64,000 nucleotides of DNA, taken from Calothrix sp. NIES-2100. GTDB lineage: Bacteria > Cyanobacteriota > Cyanobacteriia > Cyanobacteriales > Nostocaceae. The translations under genes and the position numbers were made by a program. Positions within the stretch are counted from its first letter, which is position 1. Every line of letters starts with the position of its first letter. The stretch covers positions 6,460,645 to 6,524,644 of the forward strand of contig NZ_AP018178.1 in assembly GCF_002368195.1 (NCBI RefSeq), given 5' to 3'. Below are positions 44,335-53,442 of this stretch, piece after piece. The notes beneath the pieces were generated by a model. It made no database searches. It was not told where the DNA came from and saw only the letters and a program-made list of their open reading frames with translations.

Positions 44335-46005
44335 ATGGCGAAGATTATTGCATTTGATGAAGAATCACGGCGGGCCCTAGAACGGGGTGTTAATGCTCTT
44401 GCTGATGCTGTAAAAATCACCCTAGGGCCAAAAGGCCGTAATGTTCTTTTAGAAAAAAAATATGGTGCACCTCAAATTGTCAACGATGGTATCACTGTTG
44501 CTAAAGAAATTGAATTAGAAGATCCTTTGGAAAATACAGGTGCGAGGCTGATCCAAGAAGTTGCATCTAAAACAAAAGATGTTGCGGGTGATGGTACTAC
44601 CACAGCCACGGTTTTAGCACAGGCTTTAATCCGGGAAGGTTTAAAGAACGTTGCAGCGGGTAGCAATCCAATAAGCTTAAAACGGGGAATTGACAAGACT
44701 GTTGAGGCGCTGGTAGAAGAAATTGCCAAGATAGCCAAGCCAGTAGAAGGAAGTGCGATCGCTCAAGTTGCTACGGTTTCAGCCGGCAATGATGAAGAAG
44801 TTGGCAGTATGATTGCCGAAGCAATGGATAAAGTCACTAAAGACGGCGTAATTACCGTTGAAGAATCTAAGTCCCTGACAACTGAACTAGAAGTGGTAGA
44901 AGGGATGCAGATTGACCGGGGTTATATTTCCCCCTACTTTATCACTAACAACGAGCGGCAGACGGTAGAATTTGAAAATGCCCGCATCCTGATTACCGAT
45001 AAGAAAATCAGCAGCATCCAGGATTTAGTTCCTGTACTGGAAAAGGTTGCCCGTTTAGGTCAATCTTTGCTAGTAATTGCAGAAGACGTAGAAGGAGATG
45101 CTTTGGCGACTTTGGTCGTGAATAAAGCACGGGGTGTCCTTTCCGTAGCAGCAATCAAAGCACCCGGATTTGGCGATCGCCGTAAAGCTTTACTGCAAGA
45201 TATTGCCATTCTCACCGATGGACAGATGATTTCCGAAGAAATCGGCTTAAGCTTGGATACTGCTTCTCTGGAAGCTTTAGGAACCGCCCGCAAAATTACT
45301 ATCGACAAAGAAAACACCACAATTGTAGCTGGCAGTACTACCAAGCCAGAAGTGCAAAAGCGAATTGCACAAATTCGCAAGCAGTTGGAAGAAACAGATT
45401 CCGATTACGATCAAGAAAAACTGCAAGAACGCATCGCCAAGTTAGCTGGTGGTGTCGCAGTGATTAAAGTGGGTGCAGCCACAGAAACCGAACTCAAAGA
45501 CCGCAAACTACGCATTGAAGATGCTTTGAACGCTACCAAAGCAGCCGTAGAAGAAGGTATTGTTGCTGGTGGTGGTACAACCTTGATTCACCTGTCCACC
45601 AAGGTAGAATCAATTAAAAATAGCCTAAAAGATGAAGAAGAAAAACTAGGAGCTGATATCATCGGCCGTGCTTTAGAAGCTCCCCTGCGTCAAATAGCAG
45701 ACAACGCTGGTGCTGAAGGTTCTGTGATTGTCTCCAGAGTCCGGGAAAGTGACTTCAATGTCGGCTACAATGCCGCTACTGGAGCATTTGAAGACTTAAT
45801 TGCTGCTGGTATTATCGACCCTGCCAAAGTTGTGCGTTCTGCTTTGCAAAATGCTGCTTCTATCGCTGGTTTAGTCTTAACCACTGAAGCCCTGGTTGTC
45901 GAAAAGCCTGAGAAGAAAGCCCCCGCTGCTCCAGCTGATGGCGGTATGGGCGGTATGGGTGGTATGGGCGGTATGGGCGGTATGGGCGGTATGGGTATGT
46001 TCTAA
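44335..46005 (+). CDS. groL: 60-kDa chaperonin GroEL2/Cpn60 (monocistronic, CIRCE-controlled)
   Basis: A full-length chaperonin of 556 residues. Key features are DEESRRALERG near the start, the ATP site GPKGRNVLLEKKYG and GDGTTTATVLAQ, and a C-terminal GGM repeat ending MGGMGMF. No groES gene precedes it, so this is the second, monocistronic chaperonin gene (cpn60/groEL2) that cyanobacteria carry besides groESL. It folds proteins in the cytoplasm, most strongly after stress. It is preceded by a CIRCE operator and followed by a strong terminator, so it is a single transcription unit. Confidence 0.97.
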   Translation: MAKIIAFDEESRRALERGVNALADAVKITLGPKGRNVLLEKKYGAPQIVNDGITVAKEIELEDPLENTGARLIQEVASKTKDVAGDGTTTATVLAQALIREGLKNVAAGSNPISLKRGIDKTVEALVEEIAKIAKPVEGSAIAQVATVSAGNDEEVGSMIAEAMDKVTKDGVITVEESKSLTTELEVVEGMQIDRGYISPYFITNNERQTVEFENARILITDKKISSIQDLVPVLEKVARLGQSLLVIAEDVEGDALATLVVNKARGVLSVAAIKAPGFGDRRKALLQDIAILTDGQMISEEIGLSLDTASLEALGTARKITIDKENTTIVAGSTTKPEVQKRIAQIRKQLEETDSDYDQEKLQERIAKLAGGVAVIKVGAATETELKDRKLRIEDALNATKAAVEEGIVAGGGTTLIHLSTKVESIKNSLKDEEEKLGADIIGRALEAPLRQIADNAGAEGSVIVSRVRESDFNVGYNAATGAFEDLIAAGIIDPAKVVRSALQNAASIAGLVLTTEALVVEKPEKKAPAAPADGGMGGMGGMGGMGGMGGMGMF

Positions 46006-46044
46006 TATCTGCTGACCCATATTTTCCCCATATAAAGATTTATT

Positions 46045-46079
46045 AAGCAGTTTGTCTAAACCAAGACAAACTGTTTTTT
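46045..46079 (+). terminator. Rho-independent terminator of cpn60
   Basis: CAGTTTGTC (46048-46056) pairs with GACAAACTG (46065-46073), followed by TTTTTT. The stem extends by up to three wobble or A-T pairs. The rest of the gap (to 46318) holds a HIP1 site and a triple AATGACT STRR at about 46278-46300. Confidence 0.9.
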
Positions 46080-46318
46080 ATATCACTTCTGACCGAGAGG
46101 TGAGGAAATGATATCATATCGGCTTGAATAGGTAACCAATGTTGGATGTTAGATTAATTTTGTAAAGTGGGCAATGCCTAAATATTTGGTTGTGGTGAGC
46201 AATGATTGATAATGGTGAGTATTTGGCGATCGCCAATCCGCAAAAATCTGGTGTTGAGACTTATTGGATATGAACAAATGACTAATGACTAATGACTAAT
46301 TATTCAAGGTAAAACCAC

Positions 46319-47461
46319 ATGGGCATCAAAATACCCCGTCATCGTAAAGTTATCAAGCCTTCATTGATCAAAGAATTTTATCAACAACCAGGAAATATAC
46401 CTGGAACTTTAATTATTGATGAAAATGCGGAATATCCGGAAATAATTTTGATTGATTACAACCAACAAGACTACAATCGTCGAAAAATAGAAGTTCCAGA
46501 AGAATGCGTTCCTTATCTAGATACAACATCTGTAACTTGGGTAGATGTGCAGGGTTTAGGAAATCAAGACATATTGCAAAGAGTCGGTAAAATTTTTGAT
46601 TTACATCCTCTAGTTTTAGAAGATATAGTCAATGTGCCAGAACGTCCGAAAACAGAAGACTATGAAGACCAATTATTAATAATTGCTCGGATGGTAGTGC
46701 CGAAGGAGAATGCATTTGGTTTTCATAGCGAACAAGTGAGCTTTATATTGGGTAAAAATTATTTGCTCACTGTCCAGGAAGAACCAGAGCATGATTGCTT
46801 TGAAGCAGTGCGATCGCGAATTGAAAAATCTAAGGGAATTATTCGGAAATCAAAAGCAGATTATTTAACTTATGCCCTCTTAGATGCAATTATTGATGGC
46901 TTTTTTCCTGTGTTAGAACGTTACGGGGAGCAAATTGAAGATTTAGAAGAAGAAGTCATAATTAAGCCGACTCAGAAAACACTACAAAAAATTTATAAAA
47001 TTAAGCGAGAATTACTACAACTGCGTCGCGCCATCTGGCCGCAGCGGGATGTGATGAGTTCTTTAATGCGAGATAGCGGTGAAATGATAAGTGACGAAGT
47101 ACGAATATATCTTAGAGATTGTTATGACCATGCGGTGCAAGTAATTGATATGGTAGAAACTTATCGCGAACTGACATCAGGATTGATGGATGTTTATCTG
47201 TCAGCAGTGAGTAACAAAATGAATGAAATTATGAAGTTGCTAACGGTGGTTTCGTCAATTTTTATTCCCTTAACTTTTGTAGCGGGAATTTACGGAATGA
47301 ACTTCAATACTGAAAAATCACCATATAATATGCCTGAACTCAATTGGTACTGGGGATACCCAATGTGCTGGGCAATAATGCTGGCGATCGCAGGTGGATT
47401 ATTATTCTTTTTCTGGCGGCGGGGCTGGCTAGAAAAGTCTGTAACGATCAAGCAAGATTAA
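46319..47461 (+). CDS. corA: Magnesium/cobalt transporter CorA
   Basis: A 380-residue CorA-family channel. The large N-terminal cytoplasmic domain precedes two C-terminal membrane helices, with the signature YGMNF followed by a loop and WYWGYPMCWAIML. It forms a pentamer that lets Mg2+ (and Co2+ or Ni2+) into the cell. Length and layout are normal for the family. AAGG lies ten bases before the ATG. The downstream hypothetical gene is close and could be co-transcribed. Confidence 0.95.
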   Translation: MGIKIPRHRKVIKPSLIKEFYQQPGNIPGTLIIDENAEYPEIILIDYNQQDYNRRKIEVPEECVPYLDTTSVTWVDVQGLGNQDILQRVGKIFDLHPLVLEDIVNVPERPKTEDYEDQLLIIARMVVPKENAFGFHSEQVSFILGKNYLLTVQEEPEHDCFEAVRSRIEKSKGIIRKSKADYLTYALLDAIIDGFFPVLERYGEQIEDLEEEVIIKPTQKTLQKIYKIKRELLQLRRAIWPQRDVMSSLMRDSGEMISDEVRIYLRDCYDHAVQVIDMVETYRELTSGLMDVYLSAVSNKMNEIMKLLTVVSSIFIPLTFVAGIYGMNFNTEKSPYNMPELNWYWGYPMCWAIMLAIAGGLLFFFWRRGWLEKSVTIKQD

Positions 47462-47523
47462 ATATAGGGTATGAATATGGAGCAAATATACAAACTTAGT
47501 CCAGGGAGTCTATATTTTAAATT

Positions 47524-48234
47524 ATGAGAGGGAACGGCGACCAAAATCTCATTGTTTTGACGCTTTATATCATCGGCGTCACTTACATCTTTAATCTGAT
47601 GATTGAATCGATTGACGACAAAATTAAATTTGAACATCAAAAAAACGTAGTTGACGATCAACTCAAAGAGCAAAATCTTCAAGACCAAGTAGGGATTTCT
47701 TTTAAACTCAGCGCTTCTTACTCATTTGACGAATTGAAAGAATTGTCAGTTAGCATTGAAAATAAATCTGACAATCTCGCCATCTACGTTGATTGGGATA
47801 ATAGCTCGATAGTCGTCGAACATAGCAAGCAATCACGCCGAGTCATCCGGAAATCACCAGACTTAACCCGTGACTTGGCTGTACCGCAAAGTCCTAGTCT
47901 GATCGCTCCCAAGAAAACCCTTTCAGCAGTAGTCACAGCAGAAGATGTTTTCGCGCGTGATGCAGCCACAGGCACTTACTCAGCAAAACAACCCCTAGTC
48001 AATATCACTGCTTTGCAAAAAAGTCCTGTCAAAGCGCAAAGAAAATTGTACAACGACTTTGTTAATAGAACAAAGCAGTTAGAATTTTCGCTACAGTTAG
48101 TGCTGCGCTTATCTGAAGTACGTGTCGGTTTAGCCCCAGGTGTGAATGTCCCACCAATGTGTATAGTCAATTGTCCTTTCACCATCAGGAAATTGCCTTG
48201 GACATACGCCCTACCTTGGAACAAAAAGAAGTAA
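47524..48234 (+). CDS. Hypothetical protein with one N-terminal membrane helix (236 aa)
   Basis: Residues 8-24 are hydrophobic (NLIVLTLYIIGVTYIFNL), then a charged helix (DDKIKFEHQKN) leads to a soluble part that looks beta-rich, as in proteins with immunoglobulin-like folds (FKLSASYSFDELKELSVSIE, SDNLAIYVDWDNSSIVVE). I do not recognise the family. It lies 62 bases after corA and ends about 44 bases before the rnpB RNA, whose promoter overlaps the gap. The soluble domain may face the periplasm. Confidence 0.75.
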   Translation: MRGNGDQNLIVLTLYIIGVTYIFNLMIESIDDKIKFEHQKNVVDDQLKEQNLQDQVGISFKLSASYSFDELKELSVSIENKSDNLAIYVDWDNSSIVVEHSKQSRRVIRKSPDLTRDLAVPQSPSLIAPKKTLSAVVTAEDVFARDAATGTYSAKQPLVNITALQKSPVKAQRKLYNDFVNRTKQLEFSLQLVLRLSEVRVGLAPGVNVPPMCIVNCPFTIRKLPWTYALPWNKKK

Positions 48235-48265
48235 TTCAAATCAGACACACAACGCCATCCAAGAT

Positions 48266-48271
48266 TACACT
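48266..48271 (+). promoter_or_regulatory. -10 element of rnpB
   Basis: TACACT at 48266-48271 stands six bases before the expected first base of the RNA (AGGGAGAGAG at 48278). No strong -35 box is visible. Confidence 0.55.
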
Positions 48272-48277
48272 GGATCT

Positions 48278-48740
48278 AGGGAGAGAGTAGAGGCAGGCGG
48301 TTGCAGATCGGTCACAAACATCGGTTTGAGGAAAGTCCGGGCTCCCCAAAGACCAAACTTGCTGGATAACGTCCAGTGCGAGCGATCGTGAGGATAGTGC
48401 CACAGAAAGATACCGCCAATTAGTCATTAGTCAATAGTCATTATGTCATTTGTAAAAACACAAAGGACAAAGGACAAAGGACAAATGACCAAATTGGTAA
48501 GGGTGCAAAGGTGCGGTAAGAGCGCACCAGCAACGTCGAGAGGCGTTGGCTCGGTAAACCCCGGTTGGGAGCAAGGCGAAAGGAACTATGGTTGGTCTTT
48601 TACCAGTTCCGCAAAAACAGAGCCGCTAGAGGCGTTTGGTAACAAACGTCCCAGATAGATAACCGCCCTCATTGTAGGGAAGTTAAAATAACATCTCTAC
48701 ATTAGGGAACAGAACCCGGCTTATGATCTGCTCTCTTCCT
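48278..48740 (+). ncRNA. rnpB: RNase P RNA (M1 RNA) with STRR insertion
   Basis: The catalytic RNA of RNase P, which trims tRNA 5' ends. The ends pair (GAGAGAGTAG with CTGCTCTC). The universal P4 strands are GAGGAAAGTCCGGGC at 48328-48342 and AGAACCCGGCTTA near 48713-48725. Internal landmarks such as CAGCAACG and GGTAAACCCCGG are present. At 48420-48500 a block of STRR-like heptamers (TTAGTCA, AGGACAA) enlarges what should be the P12 arm, a known trait of heterocystous cyanobacteria. A T-run follows the 3' end. Boundaries are accurate to a few bases. Confidence 0.95.
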
Positions 48741-48749
48741 TTTTTGTTA

Positions 48750-48865
48750 ATGGGCATGGGGCATTGGGCATTGGGCATTGGGCATGGGGCATTGATCTCC
48801 CTCATCTCCCTCATCTCCCTCATCTTCCTTGTCCCCCCTGCCCCCTTGCCCCCCTGCCCCCCTTG
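48750..48865 (+). repeat. STRR arrays between rnpB and rnc
   Basis: GGGCATT/GGGCATG heptamers (48751-48793) are followed by CTCCCTCAT units (48797-48825) and a C-rich run. The rnc start codon follows almost directly, so the leader of rnc consists of repeats. Confidence 0.85.
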
Positions 48866-48872
48866 TGATTGA

Positions 48873-49592
48873 ATGTCTCTTGCTTATCCACGCCGTCAGC
48901 GCCAGCTGGAAAATTTAGTTAAAAAATTAGGTCTACCCAAGGAAGCACCCATACAATGGCAACTGCTTGACTTAGCGCTGACTCATCCTACTGTCTCTGA
49001 GTCAGCAAATTATGAGCAACTGGAGTTTGTGGGCGATGCTGTGGTGCGGCTAGTAGCGGCTGTAGTGTTGTGGGAACATTATCCAGATTGTCCAGTGGGG
49101 GATTTTGCCGCAATTCGTTCGGTATTGGTGAGCGATCGCATTCTCGCTCAATTAGCCAGAGAATATGGTTTAGAACTGTATTTATTAGTCGCTGGCAGTG
49201 CTACTGCTGATAAAGTTGGTCAAGAATCTCGGCTAGCAGACGCTTTTGAAGCGGTTCTGGGTGCGTTGTATCTTAGCACTCACAACCTCGAGCTGATCCG
49301 TCCTTGGCTAGATCCTCACTTCAAACAACTAGCAGCAGAAATTCGTCTCGATCCAGCTAGACTCAACTACAAAGCCGCCCTGCAAGAATGGACTCAGGCA
49401 CAATTTAAAGTTTTACCAGAGTATCGCGTTGTCGAAGTTACTCAACCCCACCGCAATCAAGAGCGTTTTGTTGCTGAAGTTTGGTTACACGGTAAACAGT
49501 TAGGTCAAGGTAAGGGACGCTCTATTAAAGCTGCTGAACAAGCGGCTGCCAAAGTAGCTTTTTTATCTATCAGTAATCAGGAACAACCCTGA
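48873..49592 (+). CDS. rnc: Ribonuclease III
   Basis: A 239-residue double-stranded RNA endonuclease for rRNA and mRNA processing. The catalytic domain (1-150) shows the signature YEQLEFVGDAVVRL and the second acidic site in LADAFEAVLGALYL. A dsRNA-binding domain (about 160-235) has LNYKAALQEWTQ and KAAEQAAAKVAFL. Cyanobacteria commonly carry more than one RNase III gene plus a mini-RNase III; this is a full-length form. The gene lies downstream of the RNase P RNA, with repeats between them. Confidence 0.95.
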   Translation: MSLAYPRRQRQLENLVKKLGLPKEAPIQWQLLDLALTHPTVSESANYEQLEFVGDAVVRLVAAVVLWEHYPDCPVGDFAAIRSVLVSDRILAQLAREYGLELYLLVAGSATADKVGQESRLADAFEAVLGALYLSTHNLELIRPWLDPHFKQLAAEIRLDPARLNYKAALQEWTQAQFKVLPEYRVVEVTQPHRNQERFVAEVWLHGKQLGQGKGRSIKAAEQAAAKVAFLSISNQEQP

Positions 49593-49623
49593 ACTCAATA
49601 GACTCTTAATGCGCAGATAATTC

Positions 49624-49757
49624 AGTTATTAGTCAAAAGTCAAAAGTCCATAGTCCATAGTCCATAGTCCAGAATTTCTTGACCATTGACCAGGGACGCA
49701 GAAGGCGGACAAATGACAAATGACCAATGACCAATGACCAATGACTAATAACTAATG
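49624..49757 (+). repeat. STRR arrays upstream of the oxidoreductase gene
   Basis: AGTCAAA/AGTCCAT units (49630-49670), then ATTGACC/AATGACA and AATGACC/AATGACT units (49682-49757). The array ends at the start codon, so the ribosome binding region is embedded in repeat sequence. Confidence 0.9.
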
Positions 49758-50855
49758 AATAACCAAATTACAATTGCTGTCCTCGGCGTTGGGCGTTGGG
49801 GCGTACATTTGCTACGGAATTTTTTAGAACATCCACATGTACGTATTTCTGCGGTTGTAGACCCCAATCCAGAACGTTTGGCAGCGGTAAAACGGCAATT
49901 TAATTTAAATGATAATGTATTATTAACAACAGAGTGGCAGGCTGTAAAGCAAGTACCAGATTTAATGGCAGTGGCGATCGCAACTCCAGCTACCACTCAT
50001 TATCACCTGATTAAGGATGCTCTTAACCAGGGATACCATGTTTTGGCAGAAAAGCCTTTAACTCTAGACTCAGTAGAATGTCGTGAACTTTGCGAGTTAG
50101 CAGAGCAAAAACATTTAATACTCATGGTGGATCATACCTATTTATTTCACCCAGCCGTTGAGCAAGGACAAGCTGTGATTCAGGCGGGTAAGTTAGGTAA
50201 TTTACGCTACGGTTATGCTACCCGCACCCATTTAGGGCCTATCCGACAAGATGTTGATGCATTGTGGGACTTAGCAATTCACGATATCGCTATTTTTAAC
50301 ACTTGGCTAGGTCAGCTACCAGTGAAAGTGCAAGCAACGGGTACTGTGTGGCTACAAACAGGGGACAAGGGGGACAAGGGGCGTAATTACTATTGTTCTT
50401 CATCTCCCTCACCCCTCAACTCCGGACTAGCTGACTTAGTTTGGGTGACGCTTACATATGCAGATGGCTTTCAAGCATATATTCATCTATGTTGGCTGAA
50501 TACCGATAAACAAAGGCGATTGGTGGTTGTAGGTGAGCGTGGTAGCTTGATTTTTGATGAAATGTTGCACCCATCGCCTTTAACTTTACTAAGTGGTGAG
50601 ATTGAATATCAGGATAAACAATTTCTGCCGATGAATCAAAGCCAAAAGGTATTGGAACTAGAAACAGGCGAACCTTTAGCGCGAGTGTGCGATCGCTTTA
50701 TTTCTTGTATTCTCAAAAATACTCCCCCAATTGTGTCATCTGGTTGGGTTGGTATGGAGTTAGTGCAAATTCTCACTGCCCTTACAGTATCTCTCAAAAA
50801 TGGTGGGGAGGCTATTTATTTAACAGGCAATCGGGAATATAGCAATCGTATTTGA
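49755..50855 (+). CDS. Gfo/Idh/MocA family oxidoreductase
   Basis: A 366-residue NAD(P)-dependent dehydrogenase. The Rossmann motif is VLGVGRWGVHLL, and the family motif AEKPLTL (around 96-102) supplies the usual lysine. The C-terminal half is the alpha/beta dimerisation and substrate domain, with the DLAIHDIAIFN segment that contains the conserved His. Members oxidise sugars such as UDP-GlcNAc derivatives or inositol. Between about 198 and 220 a Gly/Asp/Lys-rich and then Ser/Pro-rich insert (TGDKGDKG, SSSPSPLNS) looks like an STRR-derived low-complexity insertion. Substrate unknown. Confidence 0.9.
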   Translation: MNNQITIAVLGVGRWGVHLLRNFLEHPHVRISAVVDPNPERLAAVKRQFNLNDNVLLTTEWQAVKQVPDLMAVAIATPATTHYHLIKDALNQGYHVLAEKPLTLDSVECRELCELAEQKHLILMVDHTYLFHPAVEQGQAVIQAGKLGNLRYGYATRTHLGPIRQDVDALWDLAIHDIAIFNTWLGQLPVKVQATGTVWLQTGDKGDKGRNYYCSSSPSPLNSGLADLVWVTLTYADGFQAYIHLCWLNTDKQRRLVVVGERGSLIFDEMLHPSPLTLLSGEIEYQDKQFLPMNQSQKVLELETGEPLARVCDRFISCILKNTPPIVSSGWVGMELVQILTALTVSLKNGGEAIYLTGNREYSNRI

Positions 50856-50876
50856 TTTGCGACAATCACTATTGTT

Positions 50877-50914
50877 AAGATCCCCGACTTCTTAAAGAAA
50901 AAGGGGATCTTGTT
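50877..50914 (+). terminator. Hairpin terminator after the oxidoreductase
   Basis: AAGATCCCC (50877-50885) pairs with GGGGATCTT (50903-50911), with inner CTTCTT/AAGAA pairing. A short TGTTT follows. Confidence 0.6.
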
Positions 50915-51028
50915 TATTGGTAAACAATAGCGCAAGCTTTGGATTTAACTGTGGAGCAAGTACAGCAAGCAGCAGGCAATCAGTCTAGCTAATAGTACCC
51001 GCTGCTTGCTATATCTTAATCGCTAGCC

Positions 51029-51271
51029 TTACATTTTACCGTGCTGCAATACTTGTTGAAGATGGTGGCGGATTTCTTGTGCTTGCTCAATATCAGCCTG
51101 CCGCAATTTTTGGAATAATTCTACACAGGGCTGGGAATTAGCTTCCTGTGCATCTTTGATGTAAGCATCGTAGGCTTTAACTGCTTCTGCTTTATTGTGC
51201 AGCACGGTGACAAAATCGTACTCTAGGTTGCTAATGGGTTGTTGAGACTGTCCGTTACCTGTAGTAACCAT
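51029..51271 (-). CDS. Small helical hypothetical protein (80 aa)
   Basis: A soluble, helix-rich protein: NLEYDFVTVLHNKAEAVKAY, then CVELFQKLRQADIEQAQEIRHHL. The spacing of His, Glu and Asp residues is like that of small ferritin-like or DUF2383-type helical hairpins, but no full metal site can be read. AGGGAAA lies upstream of the ATG in the right orientation. It is a conserved cyanobacterial type by appearance, function unknown. Confidence 0.75.
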   Translation of the reverse strand: MVTTGNGQSQQPISNLEYDFVTVLHNKAEAVKAYDAYIKDAQEANSQPCVELFQKLRQADIEQAQEIRHHLQQVLQHGKM

Positions 51272-51379
51272 AAATTTTCCCTCTTTTAGGTTCCTAATTA
51301 ATTTCTACTCACCGTAAAAGAGGGCTTCATCTTCCCAAAAGGGTAGAAAAAATTACTCAGGTGAGATTAAGGGGGAAAG

Positions 51380-51535
51380 AGGGGACTGTTGACTGTTGAC
51401 TGTTGACTGCGGTCACTGAAGCTCACTCGAAGTGTTGACGGTTGACGGTTGACGGTTGAGTGTTGACTGTTGTAAGAGTGTCTTCTTGACAAATGACAAA
51501 TGACAAATGACAAATGACAAATGACAAATGACTAT
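51380..51535 (+). repeat. Three STRR arrays (GTTGACT, GTTGACG, ACAAATG)
   Basis: GACTGTT units (51381-51409), GGTTGAC units (51433-51475) and ACAAATG units (51490-51532) lie side by side, separated by short unique sequence. The last array ends next to the stop codon of the PsiE-like gene. Confidence 0.92.
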
Positions 51536-52078
51536 TTATGACAAAGGTGGATTTTCATCACAGCGGCGCGAGTATTGAAATTCTAGGTTTTGCTTTTCCC
51601 TAGTTCCTGAATAAGCAATTGGGCAAAATTTAGTATTAGCACTGATGCAATCCATGTGTGGTGTTTTTGCACACACTATTAATAACCCGCCCAAGATGAA
51701 TAATAAGCCACACATTGCTGCTGTCTGCATTGAAGAAATTTCTAACGCACCATGAACAACTACTTCTCTCAAGACCGATACAATCGTGACTTCGACTGCT
51801 ACGCCAACAGCAATACTATGCTCTTGTAAGTAAATCATCAGCAGCCGAAATAATTCTACCAAAATCAATACAAAGAGTATTTTTGCTGTGACTACTTTGT
51901 AATCTGATGCTTTTGTAACGGCAATAAATATGCCCCACAATTGGAGCAACATGACTGCAAATAAACCTAAACACAAGACTATAACAATTAAGTCTTGAAA
52001 AGCCTCCATGTTACGAACGATCGCCTGACGATCAAACCAGCGATCGCAAAATAAAAACCGACTTTTGACGCGCTTTTG
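51536..52078 (-). CDS. PsiE-like membrane protein
   Basis: A 180-residue protein with four predicted membrane helices (LIVIVLCLGLFAVMLLQLW, ILFVLILVELFRLLMIYL, VEVTIVSVLREVVVHG, AAMCGLLFILGGLLIVCA). The pattern, with the conserved ELFRLLMIY and VLREVVVHG segments, matches phosphate-starvation-inducible PsiE proteins. The role of PsiE is not established. The reading frame is open further upstream to an ATG at 52156. I prefer ATG 52078 (MQKRVKSRFLFCDRWF) because homologues begin shortly before the DRWF segment. The C-terminal 45 residues are soluble with three cysteines. Confidence 0.82.
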   Translation of the reverse strand, partial: QKRVKSRFLFCDRWFDRQAIVRNMEAFQDLIVIVLCLGLFAVMLLQLWGIFIAVTKASDYKVVTAKILFVLILVELFRLLMIYLQEHSIAVGVAVEVTIVSVLREVVVHGALEISSMQTAAMCGLLFILGGLLIVCAKTPHMDCISANTKFCPIAYSGTREKQNLEFQYSRRCDENPPLS

Positions 52079-52173
52079 CATTGTACAATACCGTTGCAAT
52101 TGGGATAGGTTTAGACCACACCAGCTAGTCCACCCAATAACCCTATTCTTGCGCAATATTCAGGATTCGCGCC

Positions 52174-53106
52174 TCAGCGAGGTTGATAATTTAAATTCTG
52201 TGCTTGTTGTAACAATTGCTGGGCATTTCTCGCCCATTGGGGATTATTTTGTTGATTGTATAAATCTCTCGCATATTGAAATACTTGCGCCGCTTCTGGA
52301 TACTTTTTTAATTGCATAAAAACTAACCCAGCACCATAATAAGCGTTGGCATAATTGGAGTTAGATGCGGCTGATTTTCTAAAGGCTTCTAAGGCTTCTG
52401 GTAATTTACCTTGTTGAAACCAAATTGAACCAAGATTATAGTGAACTTCTGGATATTTGGGGTTAATTTGTAGCGCTTTGCGAAAAGCTTCTTTTGCTGG
52501 CTCGATTTTGCCTTGTTGCAGATAAACTAATCCTAAATGGTAAGCTGGTTCTGGTGCGTGCTGGCTATATTGCATTGCTTTTTTAAAAGATGCGATCGCT
52601 CTTTCCCAATCTCGTTGCTGTTCTCTGAGCAATCCTAAGTTATAGTGAGCAAATCCGAGTTTACCATCGAGTTCTATTGCCCGTTGCAAGTAATCATTCG
52701 CTAACTGTAAATTATTACCTTCTAATAATGAGCCGCCTAAATTAGCAAAAGCCGGCGCAAAGTTGGGATCGGCCTGGGTTGCTTGATAAAATGCATCTGC
52801 CGCAGGTTGTAATTCTCCGGCTTGGCGCAATGCTAGCCCTAAATTATAGTGGGCAGGGGCTAATTTTGGATCTAGCTGGGTGGCTTTTCTAAATAAAGCG
52901 ATCGCATCTTGCACTCTGCCGGCTTGAATTGCTTGTAAGCCTTGATTTAATGCGTCTAAGGCTGGCTGGTTACTAGATTGTGCTAGTAAATCGCCTCTTG
53001 AGAGTGAGAAACTGGGAGCGGCACAGAAAATGCTTCCACACAGCAAAATCAAACTTAAAAGTACAGCTTGGCGCAAATTATGTAACCATTTAAAATAGCA
53101 AAACAT
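52174..53106 (-). CDS. TPR protein with signal peptide
   Basis: A 310-residue exported protein. Residues 10-35 form a signal peptide (AVLLSLILLCGSIFCAAPSF). The rest is about seven TPR units such as AIALFRKATQLDPKLAPAHY and EAFRKALQINPKYPEVHYNL. It is probably periplasmic and serves as a protein-binding scaffold. Nothing in the neighbourhood shows a partner. It is transcribed divergently from the EF-G paralogue. Confidence 0.9.
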   Translation of the reverse strand: MFCYFKWLHNLRQAVLLSLILLCGSIFCAAPSFSLSRGDLLAQSSNQPALDALNQGLQAIQAGRVQDAIALFRKATQLDPKLAPAHYNLGLALRQAGELQPAADAFYQATQADPNFAPAFANLGGSLLEGNNLQLANDYLQRAIELDGKLGFAHYNLGLLREQQRDWERAIASFKKAMQYSQHAPEPAYHLGLVYLQQGKIEPAKEAFRKALQINPKYPEVHYNLGSIWFQQGKLPEALEAFRKSAASNSNYANAYYGAGLVFMQLKKYPEAAQVFQYARDLYNQQNNPQWARNAQQLLQQAQNLNYQPR

Positions 53107-53442
53107 TTTATATATTAACTTTTCTTTCTTTTCCCGAAACTACTGACTAGAACTTCTGCGTGAGTTCATTTTATCTTTCCGCCTTCAGTTAATTTTTCTT
53201 CACAAATTTTTGTGTGAAAATCTAGAGATTTTACAAAACTTAAAAAAATGGCATTAAAGTTTGAGTTAATTAACTTTTCTTTAGCTAAATCTTACAACAG
53301 GCTACAATTTTTCGTTGCAGTCATTAAAGGGAGGATAATAACTGGTTAAAGAGGAGATGATTCTCCTTTATAGAGAACCATTTTCTATCCTTGAATACAC
53401 AGGATAATGCGGTTAGTGGTGACTTACCGCAAGGGAGGTTTT
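53107..53442. other. Divergent promoter region (TPR gene / EF-G paralogue)
   Basis: 336 AT-rich bases between two divergent genes. A small hairpin, AGGAG-atgatt-CTCCT, lies at about 53351-53366. AAGGGAGG at about 53430-53437 is the ribosome site of the EF-G paralogue. No repeats or other genes are visible. Confidence 0.5.

Noticed and set aside
48443..48658. Open frame on the + strand inside the RNase P RNA region
   Set aside because: It lies within rnpB, is partly made of STRR sequence, and has no ribosome site or recognisable protein.
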